From: Hofstenia miamia
Lineage: Eukaryota > Xenacoelomorpha > Acoela
Direction of reading: 5' to 3'
Length of the DNA stretch: 64,000 nucleotides
Assembly: GCA_004352715.1 (NCBI GenBank)
Contig: SCFE01000012.1
Location: 1,913,392-1,977,391, forward strand
Below the pieces are notes generated by a model that saw only the letters and a list, made by a program, of their open reading frames with translations, was not told the origin of the DNA and did no database searches. The position numbers and the translations under genes are program-made. Shown piece by piece: positions 43,132 through 55,648 of the stretch (position 1 is the first letter of the stretch; each line of letters starts with the position of its first letter).

Positions 43132-45556
43132 CATCATCCAAAGCAACTAAGCTGCAAAGGAAGAACAACGTCGAATGATTAATAATAATTAGAATTAATT
43201 GTAAAATTTAGTTATTTTGTAAGATGCAACTAAGCCATAATATTGTTCAAATTGAGAAAAACTTGTTAGCCGATCAAGTAATATTTGACAAATTATATTG
43301 AGCGAAATTACGCTTACGTTGGAACAGCCATATTGGCAGACGAATTATTTGAAATTTAAAATCGGCAGGTACTTTTGGAAAATTTTTATAATTAGCTTTG
43401 AACTAACCAGAAATTTGATGAACAATAAATTCTTCGGAGTTTATTTTATTTTCAATCTTCTGTTATCTGGTTTGATTATTTAATAAAATGTGCAGCTAGG
43501 CAAGTTGTGTCGAGTAGTGGCTGGATTCCATCACGGGATCGATTCGAAGGGTCCTTGTGCCAGTCACGAAACCGCACCTATGTTANGGAAAATTTTTATA
43601 AATAGCTTTGAACTAACCAGAAATTTGATGAACAATAAATTCTTCGGAGTTTATTTTATTTTCAATCTTCTGTTATCTGGTTTGATTATTTAATAAAATG
43701 TGCAGCTAGGCAAGTTGTGTCGAGTAGTGGCTGGATTCCATCATGGGATCGATTCGAAGGGTCCTTGTGCCAGTCACGAAACCGCACCTATGTTATGGTT
43801 AGGAGTTTTTCGATTCTTGCCTAGTCTGACTATCGATCGATACATGTATGAAATAATCAATGCCTGAAATGACTGGATAGTAAAACCTTAGGGATATATA
43901 TATGTATTTTTAATAGTAGGAGACTTGACTATAATTGACTTGATAAATGGCCTTACATATAGTTTTATTAAATGTAAGTATAGGAAACTGCAATATTATC
44001 GTTAGTGAAATTATTAAGCCGATAGTTTTATGGTAATGGCTGTTTTAATATTATGTAAATGCAGTTAGTGTCAATGCCCGGTTGCTTTACTAAATCAAAA
44101 CAACAAACACTTTACAAAATTGAGTTTAAGTCAGTTACAACTTGACTTGAGTGCACGCACTGAGTTAAGGTAAGGTACACATAATCAATCCCAGTTGAGC
44201 TGAGATGGTACCATGGATTTAATCATCGTTTATGGAGGAGAGGAACTGTCTTGTGGAGATCGGCTTCAGGCAGTAGCCCANNNNNNNNNNNNNNNNNNNN
44301 NNNNNNNNNNNNNNNNNNNNNNNNNNNNNNNNNNNNNNNNNNNNNNNNNNNNNNNNNNNNNNNNNNNNNNNNNNNNNNNNNNNNNNNNNNNNNNNNNNNN
44401 NNNNNNNNNNNNNNNNNNNNNNNNNNNNNNNNNNNNNNNNNNNNNNNNNNNNNNNNNNNNNNNNNNNNNNNNNNNNNNNNNNNNNNNNNNNNNNNNNNNN
44501 NNNNNNNNNNNNNNNNNNNNNNNNNNNNNNNNNNNNNNNNNNNNNNNNNNNNNNNNNNNNNNNNNNNNNNNNNNNNNNNNNNNNNNNNNNNNNNNNNNNN
44601 NNNNNNNNNNNNNNNNNNNNNNNNNNNNNNNNNNNNNNNNNNNNNNNNNNNNNNNNNNNNNNNNNNNNNNNNNNNNNNNNNNNNNNNNNNNNNNNNNNNN
44701 NNNNNNNNNNNNNNNNNNNNNNNNNNNNNNNNNNNNNNNNNNNNNNNNNNNNNNNNNNNNNNNNNNNNNNNNNNNNNNNNNNNNNNNNNNNNNNNNNNNN
44801 NNNNNNNNNNNNNNNNNNNNNNNNNNNNNNNNNNNNNNNNNNNNNNNNNNNNNNNNNNNNNNNNNNNNNNNNNNNNNNNNNNNNNNNNNNNNNNNNNNNN
44901 NNNNNNNNNNNNNNNNNNNNNNNNNNNNNNNNNNNNNNNNNNNNNNNNNNNNNNNNNNNNNNNNNNNNNNNNNNNNNNNNNNNNNNNNNNNNNNNTGACT
45001 ATAATTGACTTGATAAATGGCCTTACATGTAGTTTTATTAAATGTAAGTATAGGAAACTGCAATATTATCATTAGTGAAATTATTAAGCCGATAGTTTTA
45101 CGGTAATGGCTGTTTTAATATTATGTAAATGCAGTTAGTGTCAATGCCCGGTTGCTTTACTAAATCAAAACAACAAACACTTTACAAAATTGAGTTTAAG
45201 TCAGTTACAACTTGACTTGAGTGCACGCACTGAGTTAAGGTAAGGTACACATAATCAATCCCAGTTGAGCTGAGATGGTACTGTGGATTTAATCATCGTT
45301 TATGGAGGAGAGGAACTGTCTTGTGGAGATCGGCTTCGGGCAGTAGCCCAATAGAAGAACTGAAGAGGAAACGTCATACGGCTCCGTCACCTAAACAGTG
45401 ATAGTCAATACTCAATTATTTAATTAACATAACTAGTTAATCAGAGAGGAAAAGTCTGACGGTTCAATAACTTTGTAACCCCTCACCCGCAATTTACCGA
45501 GTGATAATTATCAGTAATAATACACGGCGCAAATAGGCCAGGTGGAGGATGTTACA
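43127..45556 (+). repeat. 3' LTR of element E (family B), inflated by assembly duplications
   Basis: Starts TGTAGCATCATCC at 43127 and ends GGAGGATGTTACA at 45556. The reverse complement matches the LTR at 60757-61902 along most of its length. Two internal blocks are doubled around Ns (43377-43585 with 43587-43795, and 43926-44280 with 44996-45350 across the 715-N gap), so the real LTR is probably near 1.2 kb. No primer-binding site follows, and the 5-bp flanks differ, so it is a 3' LTR rather than a 5' or clean solo LTR. Confidence 0.75.
44281..44995. other. Assembly gap (715 Ns) inside LTR
   Basis: Flanked by the same 355-bp sequence on both sides. Confidence 0.99.
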
Positions 45557-46496
45557 CAACTCCAAAACTATTTTTATTGACAGAAGGAGAAATAACAACA
45601 TCTGTTCTATAATTGGGGTCTGTTTTAAAATGTAAATAATTTTTGCATATTTTGAAATTGAAAAATTTTAGCTTTGGTAGTAGTCGATTCCATACTTCAA
45701 CTAAGCAATTATGTTCAGGTAGCTTCGAGCAGTTTTAGTATCGTCCCCACTGTTCACTTTTATCAGATAGTAAATTATCAGATGACAGTAATTTAGCTGA
45801 TCGCCAAAAAATCGGATGGAGTGTTGAGACTATAGAATTTTATCACCGATTTCTTGACAGATGATGAAAGTTGATAATAGGATACACCTTTAATTACATT
45901 TATATAGTTCGTACTCACACTCACTAATTATGCCCCCCAAAATATTGCAAATACACACCTGATTGAATAAAAACATTTTACTCCCACATTAAGTGAACAG
46001 ATATTTAGAAAAATAGCTATGAACATTACTAAAGTCAACACACCTCATTAAGAAAGTTCAATAACTTTATGAGTAGTAATCAAAAGTTTTTGGGGGTGTC
46101 AAATAAGGTTAAATAAACGCATAAAATACTGTCAGTAAATCAATTTACAGCACAATAAATGCTAGTTAATACAGGGACAGTCTATATGCAGTCTCAAAAA
46201 CGCAGTCCCTTTAATTAGTTGAATTTAAATTCTTTTTAGCTTCAGAAGTTTTTCGAAAAAATAATTTTCAATAATCGTTACAATAATATTTTCAATAAGT
46301 AGTTTCCAATGCCTAGTCTATTCAAGCAAAATAAATCATCTTTTTAATGCTTTGCATAGTAAATTTCGTGCGCAGTTGATTGAATTGTCAAAACAAAACA
46401 TTTCGCCATCTAGTGTAAGAATCTCAAATTATTCAAATATTGATTATCATGATTCCTTGTTACTTAGGACAATCAAAATATGCTGAAATTTCTTAG
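45557..46496. other. AT-rich DNA before the LRAT-like exon
   Basis: No exon, repeat or RNA recognised; upstream exons or promoter of the next gene may lie here. Confidence 0.5.
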
Positions 46497-47062
46497 TCTG
46501 CTTATTATGATCAAGAGGAAGGAAAAACCACAGTGCATGAGTTTACAGACCGAAATTATGTGGATAATCCAATAAACGCTAATGTGACTTCCACTAAAAG
46601 AAAGAAGTTGAAGTTTTAAGTATTCATGACTTAAAAATATCAGATCAATTGAAATTTACTCGATTATGGGGCTACTCGTATCACGCAATTGTTGATAGTA
46701 TTGATATTTCAACAAACATATTCACGGTAATAGAATACGCTAGTAGAGAAAATGAATCTTTCTTAAATAAAGGTAGTATTAAATCGTCAAAATTCAATAA
46801 TTCAGAATTAACTATGCTAAATAAATGCATCTGCAACGATTATGTTGAAGATAATTTAGTGCTCCAAAGAGCTAGAAGTAAAATTGGTGAAGAACGTTAC
46901 AGTTCGTTATTTAATAATTGTCAACATTTTGCGACCTGGTGTAGAGCTCGCATCAATACATACAAAATAATTGCTGCTCAAGATGCTATTGGCCTACGTG
47001 CACTTTACATTATTTGCAAAGAGGCCCTCCTTGACTTTATCAAATGGTTGTTAGGTTACTGA
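46497..47062 (+). CDS. LRAT/NlpC-P60-like domain protein, terminal exon with one frame break
   Basis: Begins after an acceptor (TTTCTTAG at 46489-46496) and is open for about 40 codons (AYYDQEEGKTTVHEF onward). At TTTTAAG near 46614-46619 the frame shifts by one missing base and continues as LSIHDLKISDQLKF, then WGYSYHAIVDSI, and ends at TGA 47060-47062. Domain features: D-L-K-x-x-D-Q start, catalytic His in YSYHAIV, catalytic Cys in NNCQHFATWC (Cys at 46919-46921). These are the circularly permuted papain-like signatures of the LRAT family (acyltransferases and phospholipases acting on lipids). The second His expected in VIHY is Glu here (VIEY). A C-terminal hydrophobic helix (LLDFIKWLLGY) could anchor it in membranes. 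The frame break is a sequencing error or a disabling change. Confidence 0.75.
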
Positions 47063-47788
47063 AGTTTTTTTGCAAAAAATTATTGTGTGAAAAATCTTTA
47101 TACCTTTGTATTATAAAGAAGTAATATGACATTGAGAATATATCTTAAAATTTAAATTTTTCCTTATATCATATTCACAACAATACCTGTAAAATATAAA
47201 ATATACAAATATAATATGTCAAGATACAACATAATATTGCAGCAAAACTAAAAATACAAATAAAAATAATGAAATTTAAATTTATCATAAATTTTATTTA
47301 AAAAATAATCACAAATCACTAGCATAGAAAATAAGTCCACCATCCGTTTAAGGAAATAGAATAGCCTAATTTTAACTGTCTTTCGGTAATTTTTAGAAGG
47401 TCTTAAAAGTATACAGTGAACCGAAAAAACTTTGTTCACCTTGTGTTTTTAGATTTTTTGTATTATGATGTAATAGAAGTATTATATAAATATTATATAT
47501 TATATATATTTTTAAAAAAATTAAGATTTGTATATATATATATATATATATATTTGACATTCATATCTCTGAATGATACTGGTGCTTGCAAACACAAAAA
47601 TTTCGAAATCCAATGTTTTTGATACATGATAAAATATTTTGCTCCTTTCAATTGACATTTCTACGCAAAAATTATGCATAAACGTTTTTGATACATATGC
47701 AATGTATATTTGTAAAAACAGCAAGTTAAAAATAATTACGCAAACATAGTAAAGCTATTATTCTAAAGCTTTATTGCCACTGTAGTGA
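47063..47788. other. 3' flank, AT-rich, with TA microsatellite
   Basis: A (TA)n run lies at about 47531-47553. No gene recognised. Confidence 0.55.
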
Positions 47789-47796
47789 AGTGAGCA

Positions 47797-48953
47797 GTGT
47801 GGCGTAACTATATTGCAAAGAACTAGATAATCAATTCCACCAAGAAAAATAATAGACTAATCTAAGGGTGCGTGTTTCTATTGCATTTTCTAATAAGAGT
47901 TTAGGATACAAAGTAAGAACTCTTCAATTTTTTTAATTTTTTATTTTATCTTTTTGAGAAATACGTAAATACTAATTATACAATATCCATTAAATTAAAT
48001 CTGTGTTGTGCTGGGAACATTAATGTCTACAATGATCACTTTCAATCTTAACATTTAAATATTCGATTCATTCATTGTCAATGAGCAAACTAATTCGAAA
48101 GTAGACATAGAAGACAAAGTGAAAAATTTGACCAATTCCAATAAGAAATAAAATAACTTAGATTGTCTAAAACAATTTCTTCAAATTTTAAATTATTGAA
48201 TGTATTCAAAAAATATTCAAATTCAATGCTATTTGCATCTGTTTGTTCAATATTAGTTAGCTTTAGATTTTTGAAATTATATTGTATCATTAATGTTATT
48301 AAGTCTGATTTAATTTACTTTGAATTATGAAAGTGCAAGTGCAAGACAAATTTTGTAGATTGTAGTATTTTTTATGAATGAATTGTGAATGTCATTACAT
48401 TTCATAAACTCTAGCAATTTTTTTCTTAAACATAACCCAAATGAGTGATATAATCATCTTTGACTAATTGAATTCCTTGGAAAAAATTAAGCACTCATAA
48501 CTAATAAAATGTCTAATATGGGAAAACATCTCATAATAGAAATTAACTTAATGTTTAATTCATTTGTTTAAATTATAATCTTTTGCGAAACAGTTCAAGC
48601 ACCACGACATTTGACTTTGTTCATGACATGTAGGGGGAATTTTAAAAAATCGATATTTATTTGAGAATAGTTAATACTTTCACATTATAAGGGCACAGGA
48701 ACAATTTTGGGCACACATCTTCATCCATATCCAAACATTTCCAAAGTTTCTTAATAGACTTGGAGAATATTGTTTGAAAATGTAAACAAAACCAATTGCA
48801 TCCTTATGGATATAATAGGCAATTTAGTTTAGCAAGAAAAACATTTTAAAATGTTCGGCTTAAAATTGGTGTGGAGTAATGTAAGAGCCATTGACATTGA
48901 TGATTACTTAGCAGGGTGGCTCAAGCCCCCTTTGCCCGGTCAGTTACGCCACT
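47797..48953. mobile_element. Non-autonomous hAT element
   Basis: A perfect 8-bp target duplication AGTGAGCA (47789-47796 and 48954-48961) encloses 1157 bp. The ends are GTGTGGCGTAACTATATTGC on the left and, on the other strand, CAGTGGCGTAACTGACC on the right. CAGTGGCGTA-type termini and 8-bp duplications define hAT transposons. The interior is AT-rich with no transposase trace. Confidence 0.85.
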
Positions 48954-48961
48954 GAGTGAGC

Positions 48962-50662
48962 ACTATATATATTTTAAAATATTCAATATTCTAGATTAAA
49001 AACATCATTCTTATAGTGTATGTACATTAAGTTTTCTAAATATGATAACATTTCAAATAAATTTTAAAAAATGTAACCTAGCTATCCTTAGCATAATCTA
49101 GCTAGAATTTTGCTAGCATTTAGCTAGCGCATTTTCCATTTGGTAGAAGTGATTTAACCACACATAAGACACAAATTTTTTGTATATTTAAGACACTGCT
49201 CTGTCTTTCTTCANTTTACCAGTAAACTTGACGTAATAATGAACGGGGATTGATTTTTATAACTAGAAAATAGGGATTTGCAACTCTGAACACATGCTTA
49301 ACATGAATTCACATATTAAGATTGAAGTTTGTAGAACATCCATTTAGAGCGAGCAGTTTGTTTAAACAGTGAAGCCGTCAAAATTAAAGCCTTTATGGCT
49401 CACTTTCATGATGAATTTAATATAATTAATAGGAACTGGAAAAATAATATTTTTGAGCAAAGCTAAAAATATCTAGTAAGCAGTAAAATACAAGAATTGC
49501 TGGTTTTTATTGCCAATCTATTCATTTTAACACCAACTATATTTAAATATTTTTAAACATACATAATACATGCGGAAGATGTATATACATCGTCCAAATT
49601 CGTAAAATAATATTCTAAAGAGGCAATATAGTTTGCAAAAACTGTAAGTAAATGCTGATTTATGGCGTGTTGACGACAGATAGAATGTTGTACACTTTCT
49701 TCTTATTTGAAGCTTAACAATTCTGTAAAAATGCTGTATCATATTTATTTAATGTCTCATTTTGAGTTTACAGTGTATCAGAGAGCCATTTTACAGTTGC
49801 AAAATACATTTTCTTACAGCAACTAATTTAACTATTTTAGACATATTTGAAAAACTATATATTTTTCTGGTCCTTGGTTTGAAAATATGTTTAATCATTA
49901 GGTCAACCTAACGTTGATGTCATAAATAGAAGTTTTGGTAGTTTTAGGTCACAAAATGCAATTTTTTGTTTTAATTTTAATGCATCACACACATTCTTGT
50001 GAAATTTTTTGTGGATTCTATGGATTTCCCTTCCAAAAATATCTTAATATCCGAACTAATAAAAACATAGCATATCAATTTAATTGGTGATTAGATTCAA
50101 CTATAACCAAATTGCACAGGATATGAGAAGTAGATGCTATTAGATTTATGTAATTACCCAAGTGAATATTACCTGCTCTCTATCCAAACTTTTCAAATTA
50201 TTTTATCAAACACATTAGCCAATAAATCTTATACAAAACATTTAATTTCAATCAAACTTTTTTATTTAAAATAACAGCTAATCAGCCTGCTTCCACAGTA
50301 TACATTATAGTCTGTGCAACTGGTACATAGAACATATGAAGAAATTTAGTGCAGTGTTTCTATTGGGCTAATACTCAATTGAGCATTGGTCTAAAGGTTT
50401 CAACTGCCTCCAAATAGCAAGAATTGATTGACATGTGTGTCAATATCAAAGTTTTGCATTAACAAAATATAAAAAACTTTAGTTGTATATATTCAATAAC
50501 AATGTTCTCAAAATTTTGGCCACTATGCATTGTAATTTACATTTTAATAATTATACTAAATTGAAAATGATTTCTGGTAAGAGCATAAGAAATTACAAAA
50601 ACGCGTGATATTACTTGCTTTCAGGTAGTACTATACGCATATTTAAATTTTGCAAGAATTAT

Positions 50663-50702
<40 letters not shown>

Positions 50703-51050
50703 TTAAATTATAGTCAATTAAAGTTTAAAATTTTCGTAATATTGCTTTCAAAAATGTATGAAATAGTATATTAAAAATTATGTACATGTTTATTTAATCA
50801 AAATGCTGGAAATTAGGAATGTAAAAATTGTACAAATTTGAAAAATTTTGTAATTATTTGCAAATATTGGCAAAATATTTACAAAATTGCCACTTACAAA
50901 CAGTACGCATTTTGATATGCAAGAATTCTGAGCGTGGAAATGAATTAATACATTTAGTTACACGATTATTGGTTAGAGTAGAAGTGCCCATTCGGTTATC
51001 CGACTCTATTTATAGCTATAGAAATAAACTGAATCAACCTACTGCAACTT
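48962..51050. other. AT-rich DNA, nothing coding recognised
   Basis: Contains a cluster of CTAGC words (49078-49130), a single N at 49214, and a TA microsatellite at about 50669-50698. Open frames here are short and AT-driven. Confidence 0.5.
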
Positions 51051-51055
51051 AGTTA

Positions 51056-51943
51056 CTCCAAGGCAATTTTCTTGGCCGCAGCCGGCTGTAAAATATAAAT
51101 TTTGGCCGTTACCGGCCGTAATTTTTTTACTATAGTTGGTGCTTTTTACTACTACAAAGTGCAATACTGTAATTTTCAATGCAAAATATCAATAATTTGA
51201 ACACTTGCAGAAAATCATAAAACGGCTGTTTTAAAAACAACAATACAAATAAAATTCAGGAAAGAATTGTAATGTTTAAAAATTTTTAAGCGAGCGGATA
51301 ACTAAAATTTCATTAACATGTGCTGGACTGAGGCGATTTCTTTCATCAGTTATAGTGTTTCCGTATCCACTAAACACTCTTTCACATCCACTTTGTGTCA
51401 CTGATGTAGCATGTAAATGTCTGGCAATGGCGGCCACATCGGTGTACTTGATGCGACCTTCTGATTTTTAATAAGTAATTTAGCGTCATGAGCACACTTC
51501 ACTAGGTTTGAGACCCGATAGATAAATATTAATACAATTCATCATTATGTTACAATTTTTTTGTAATGCTCTTGGAAAAGGGAGCGGGAGCATTTCTCGG
51601 TCCCTGTATTCTCAGTAATGCAATGCATTTTATGTACTTCTTAAGCATACATATAAACTAAAATATATCTATATTTGTGATAGTCATATACATACAGCAT
51701 GCATATACAATATCAATTTTATGAATATACTTCAAAACTGAAGCAACGTGTAATCAATTGAAAATTAGTATTTTCATATATGAATTTTAGCCTGTGCTTT
51801 GGGCGTGAAACAAAATCTTTGGCCGCACCCGGCCGTTAGCTGTGGCTCTTTGGCCGTATCCGGTGGTTGGCCGTGGCTACGGCTGGCTAACGGCAAACTG
51901 TGGCCGCGGCCATGGCAACAGAACACTTCCAACTCTGAATCCA
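51056..51943 (-). mobile_element. Decayed hAT element with transposase C-terminal fragment
   Basis: GGCCG-rich subterminal repeats mark both sides (TTGGCCGCAGCCGGC at 51072, a group of TTGGCCG words at 51820-51915). The right end reads CAGAGTTGGAAGTGTT on the other strand, a typical hAT start; the left end is poorly preserved. Between them the minus strand at about 51475-51290 encodes a hAT dimerisation region (VAAIARHLHATSVTQSGCER, then VFSGYGN, then RNRLSPAHVNEILVIRSL), the most conserved part of hAT transposases. Only the 3' part of the gene survives. Confidence 0.75.
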
Positions 51944-52672
51944 GCGAAACAAATGATCGGTATTTAAACATAACTAGCATTCTTTAGGTTACAAGAAGAG
52001 TTGTGTTCATCAATTCCACACGGCATCACGCCAAAGATACACCAAGAGCAAAATGTTCCCTAGTAGAAAAAGAAATGGTACTGCCCTATATGTCTCACTT
52101 TGTGTTATCTATCTCAATAAAGTTTATTATCCCTAGACCTACATATAGATAATAAATAAGATAAATTGCATGTAGTTACCGTGCATTCGTGCAGGGTCAA
52201 CAGGCATGAATTTAACCACAGTGTAATATTTTATGTGCATTTGTATGAATGAATTGAAACGAACAAGTTTTATTCACTAAACGTATACCTACACGTATAA
52301 TAATGCAACCACAATTCAGTGTGTCAGGAGAGGTCACTAATCGTCACTCACTGTTCGTCCAAGATTCCCAAATTGTCGCTGGTGCCTATCTAAATATTAT
52401 CAAAACATAATGCTAGAATTGAGCTAAACTAATTCATTGTAACTGAACTACGTAGGGTACCTGTGGGTAATCATACAATTAAAGTGTTGAATATATTGGT
52501 AAAATATTTAATAAATTCAGCCGTAGAATCCTTTTTCATCAGACGAACACAGACAACTGTTTTTTCATTAAAAATCTGAAAAACCAACGAGGATTTTTGC
52601 TTTTCAAGAGATTTCAACAATACTTCAAACATTTTCTAAATTTCCAATAAATTTTAAATTTGTTTATTTTTT
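51944..52672. other. AT-rich DNA, nothing recognised
   Basis: No supported gene, RNA or repeat. Confidence 0.5.
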
Positions 52673-52888
52673 CTAATTAAAAATGCAACATTTCAATACA
52701 GGTTGACAGTTTTGATTCACAACACCATGATGTGTGACGTCCCGCAAATTTAGTGTCACTGGAAAACGAATTTGATGTGCATCAGTTTCATCAAAAATTT
52801 CTGGAGGCTTTCTGTAAATAAACCAGAGCTGTAAATTTATTGGATTGGGTAACATTTCTTCCAATTTTATTTTGGTGTTGCAAATCAT
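52673..52888 (-). CDS. Possible exon of unidentified gene
   Basis: Minus-strand frame of 71 codons with protein-like composition, notably RKPPEIFDETDAHQIRFPVT and LNLRDVTHHGVVNQNCQPVL. A TTTATTTACAG acceptor lies just before AAAGCC (at 52811), so an exon 52811-52673 is plausible. An upstream frame (53067-52885, SQFMSDPEEIHQ followed by GTCACT) could be another exon, but phases do not fit simply. No recognised domain. Confidence 0.35.
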   Translation of the reverse strand: MICNTKIKLEEMLPNPINLQLWFIYRKPPEIFDETDAHQIRFPVTLNLRDVTHHGVVNQNCQPVLKCCIFN

Positions 52889-53294
52889 TTAAAGGATATA
52901 CAAACTAGAGATTTACTGGACTGGTACCTGGTTCCGGTCAGGTATCTCATCCAGATATGACTGGAAGTAGATACAGTGACCTGATGTATTTCTTCAGGAT
53001 CAGACATGAATTGGGACAGAGACCAACAAGCATGATTCAAATATGAATTTCTGCCAATATATTTCATAGGAATTTTATAAAATTTGAATGTTACAATGCA
53101 TCATCAATAAACTTAACTTTCATGAAAATTCAGTAATTTGACATATAAGCAGAAAATGGTTTGTGGCCAATGCTCTTTTTGCAACATGCTGGATGTTCCT
53201 GCATTCAATGACTACTTACTCCTAAAAGAAGTTGGATATTAGTGATGTTGTTAAAATGATGTCACTGGAGATTGAATTAGCATTCTTTATGTTT

Positions 53295-53525
53295 TTATAA
53301 CTGCATGAGAAGCACTTTTGTCCTTTCTCTACAAAGTTTATCAGATAACTCCTTGAACATGGGTAGAGTAATTTCAGAATTATCTAGCTTTTGAATGCAT
53401 GTATCAACAGCACTCCTAATTAAAGATGTCATGTTCTGGAGATCCCTTTTAGCCATGGTTTCCTTCAACCTTGAAATCTGATAAATTTTTGCCTCCATGG
53501 CAGTTTTGTGATTTCTTGGTTGCAA
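53295..53525 (-). CDS. Possible small helical protein or exon
   Basis: Open from 53525 to TAA at 53295; first ATG gives MEAKIYQISRLKETMAKRD, then a charged, probably helical stretch (LIRSAVDTCIQKLDNSE, FKELSDKLCRERTKV). It starts exactly at the target duplication of the hAT element at 53533, which may have cut the gene. Unknown function. Confidence 0.35.
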   Translation of the reverse strand: MQPRNHKTAMEAKIYQISRLKETMAKRDLQNMTSLIRSAVDTCIQKLDNSEITLPMFKELSDKLCRERTKVLLMQL

Positions 53526-53532
53526 TCATGGC

Positions 53533-54233
53533 TAGGCCCCTGCGAGTCACTCGATATTTCAAATCAAGTCAAGTTCAACTTTTGAACTCGACTCAACTCA
53601 AGAAAAACACAAACTCGAAAAAATTCGAGTCAGGTTGAACAAACTGAAATGAGCAGTTGATGAAAATGTTAAATTTTCCAAATCAAACATTTAAACTATT
53701 TATAGTGCAAGTAAGTCTTTATTACATTTGATGAGAACCATAGTCTCTGTATACGCGTACTTCTTCCCACATATTAGGCACTCATCATGCCTTTGGTGAC
53801 GCTTGAAATGCTTAAAAACCAGTGATCCATGATATTCAACAGTATTGTTTATACTTGTTTCACCAGGATTGCTTGATTTGCCGCCACTTGAAGTTGTTTC
53901 ATTTCTAAATAATTTTTAAACAAATTTCTAAGGAAAATATTATTTTGTGAGAAAATTGCATTATTTACCAATGTTGAGCAAAACTGTACTTTACTTACTG
54001 ATTTGCAATAACAGAAGCCATTTGATTGTAGAATTGTAATGAGCCACTTATTGTTCATGCTGTCACCTGTTGGTGTAGACAATTTAATTCTCCAATTAGC
54101 TATTTGCTGTGTGCATGGGTTGAGCTATTTTTAATAATGATAATGACGTCAACTTGACTTGTCGCAACTCATAAGTCGACATTAACAAACTTGAATCAAC
54201 TCGATTATGACATAGTCAACTCACAGGGCCCTA
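53533..54233 (-). mobile_element. hAT element remnant with BED-finger trace
   Basis: Ends TAGGCCCCTGCGAGTC (53533) and, on the other strand, TAGGGCCCTGTGAGTTGAC (54233). Flanked by ATCATGGC (53525-53532) and ATTATGGC (54234-54241), 7 of 8 matching. Subterminal ACTCGA/CAACTTGACTTG words occur at both sides. On the minus strand near 53835-53715 a BED-type zinc finger can be read (GSLVFKHFKRHQRHDECLIC), the usual N-terminal DNA-binding domain of hAT transposases. The rest of the transposase is deleted. Confidence 0.8.
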
Positions 54234-54252
54234 ATTATGGCCTACAATAAAT

Positions 54253-55648
54253 ATGGGTGATAAAACAGTAAAGCCCCTCACATTTGAGATCATCACTCCA
54301 ACATGTGGTGTAGGGAAATCCATCAGAGAGGAGCACTGCATAGAAACTGTGAACAACACATCAATTCAACAACCAGTCCAACCTGTGCCAGAACATCTAA
54401 AACAGGAAAATCATTACAGACTTACTAAAAAATAGCATCATCCAGCCATCAAAAAGCCCATATGCATTACCAACAGTGTTCATCAAACAAAATGAAAAAT
54501 ACAGATTATGCATAGAGATTCATAAGCTCAATAACATCACCAAAAAATATGCCTATCCTCTTCCTCAAATCAATCAAATACTGTACACTTCATGTCAAAA
54601 TTCATTATTTATTATGCTTGACTTATGTAAAGCCCATTAGCAAGTGGCAATGCACAAATCTGACATAGAAAAAAACCACTGTTATTACCCCTCATAGTCT
54701 CTTTGAGTGGCTCTACATTGCATTTGGCCTTTGTAATGCACTAGCCACATTTCAATGTTACGTCAATAGGGTACTACAAAATGACAAACATCAATTTGAC
54801 AAAGGGATTGCTGCATATATTGATGATATGCTCATAGTTTCAAAAGTGATACCCAATGACCTAGAAAACTTGATAAGATCTTACATCTACTTAAATCCTC
54901 CAGTCTAAGAATAAACTCACAAAAATGCCACTTCCTGGAAAAATCAGTTGTATTACTCAGCAGAAAAATTCAAAAAGGAAATATTGCCTTTAAGGAAGAT
55001 GCATGTGATATAAGTGAAAAAATTACACCACCTAACAACAAAAAAGATGTACAATGAATATTAGGTTTTTTAAATTATTACCAAATATTTATACCAAACA
55101 TTTCTGAAAAAACCATCCATATATCTAATCTACTAAAAGGTAAAACACCATTTCAATTGTCTTAAGACCACCAACAAGATGTAACAAACTTAAAATCAGA
55201 ATTGAAACACTTACCTAGTCTGAGCAGCCCTGATTTTTCTAAGGAATTCATCCTCAACTGTGATGCCAGGTCTGTAGCCATCAGTACAGCACAAAGTCAA
55301 ATAATCAATGGAATAGAAACACCAATCTAATTCTTCAGCCACACACTCTGCCCAGCAGAATTGAACTATGGCTCAACAAAGCTTGAGATGCTTGCCCTCA
55401 TTGAAAGCCTTAAAAAATTCATATATTTCCTGCTAAGCTAGTCACACTTCACCATCCGCACTGACAATTCAGGCATAAATTGGCTGAAAAAATTCTCTGG
55501 CGACTGATCCAACATCATTGCCTGCTGGATTGAGTACTTAACCAGCTTCAATTTCACTATAGTGCACAGAAAAGGTAGACAACAGACAAATGCTGATCTC
55601 TTAACTGCATTACTGCAACACCAGCACAATGAAGCCAAACCAATGATG
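54253..55648 (+). pseudogene. pol: RT-RNase H of old gypsy relic D
   Basis: Plus-strand pol homologous to A1/A2 but much decayed: lead-in VQPVPEHLKQE, then SIIQPSKSPYALPTVFIKQ, DLCKAH, the YIDD motif (AAYIDDMLIVS, about 54810-54842), thumb GFLNYYQIF, RNase H NCDARS, LEMLAL, and RTDNSG. About ten stops and several frame changes. It ends abruptly at 55648 within RNase H, where A2 begins in the opposite orientation. It starts just right of the hAT target duplication. Confidence 0.85.

Noticed and set aside
43127-45556. An unusually long (2.4 kb) LTR
   Set aside because: Two internal doublings next to Ns account for the length; the matching LTR at 60757-61902 is 1146 bp.
51799-51987. Plus-strand frame rich in Trp/Arg as a small protein
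   Set aside because: It is the translation of the GGCCG subterminal repeats of a hAT relic.
52885-53067. Joining 53067-52981 to 52811-52673 as two exons
   Set aside because: Donor and acceptor look acceptable but the phases do not match, and an in-frame stop results.
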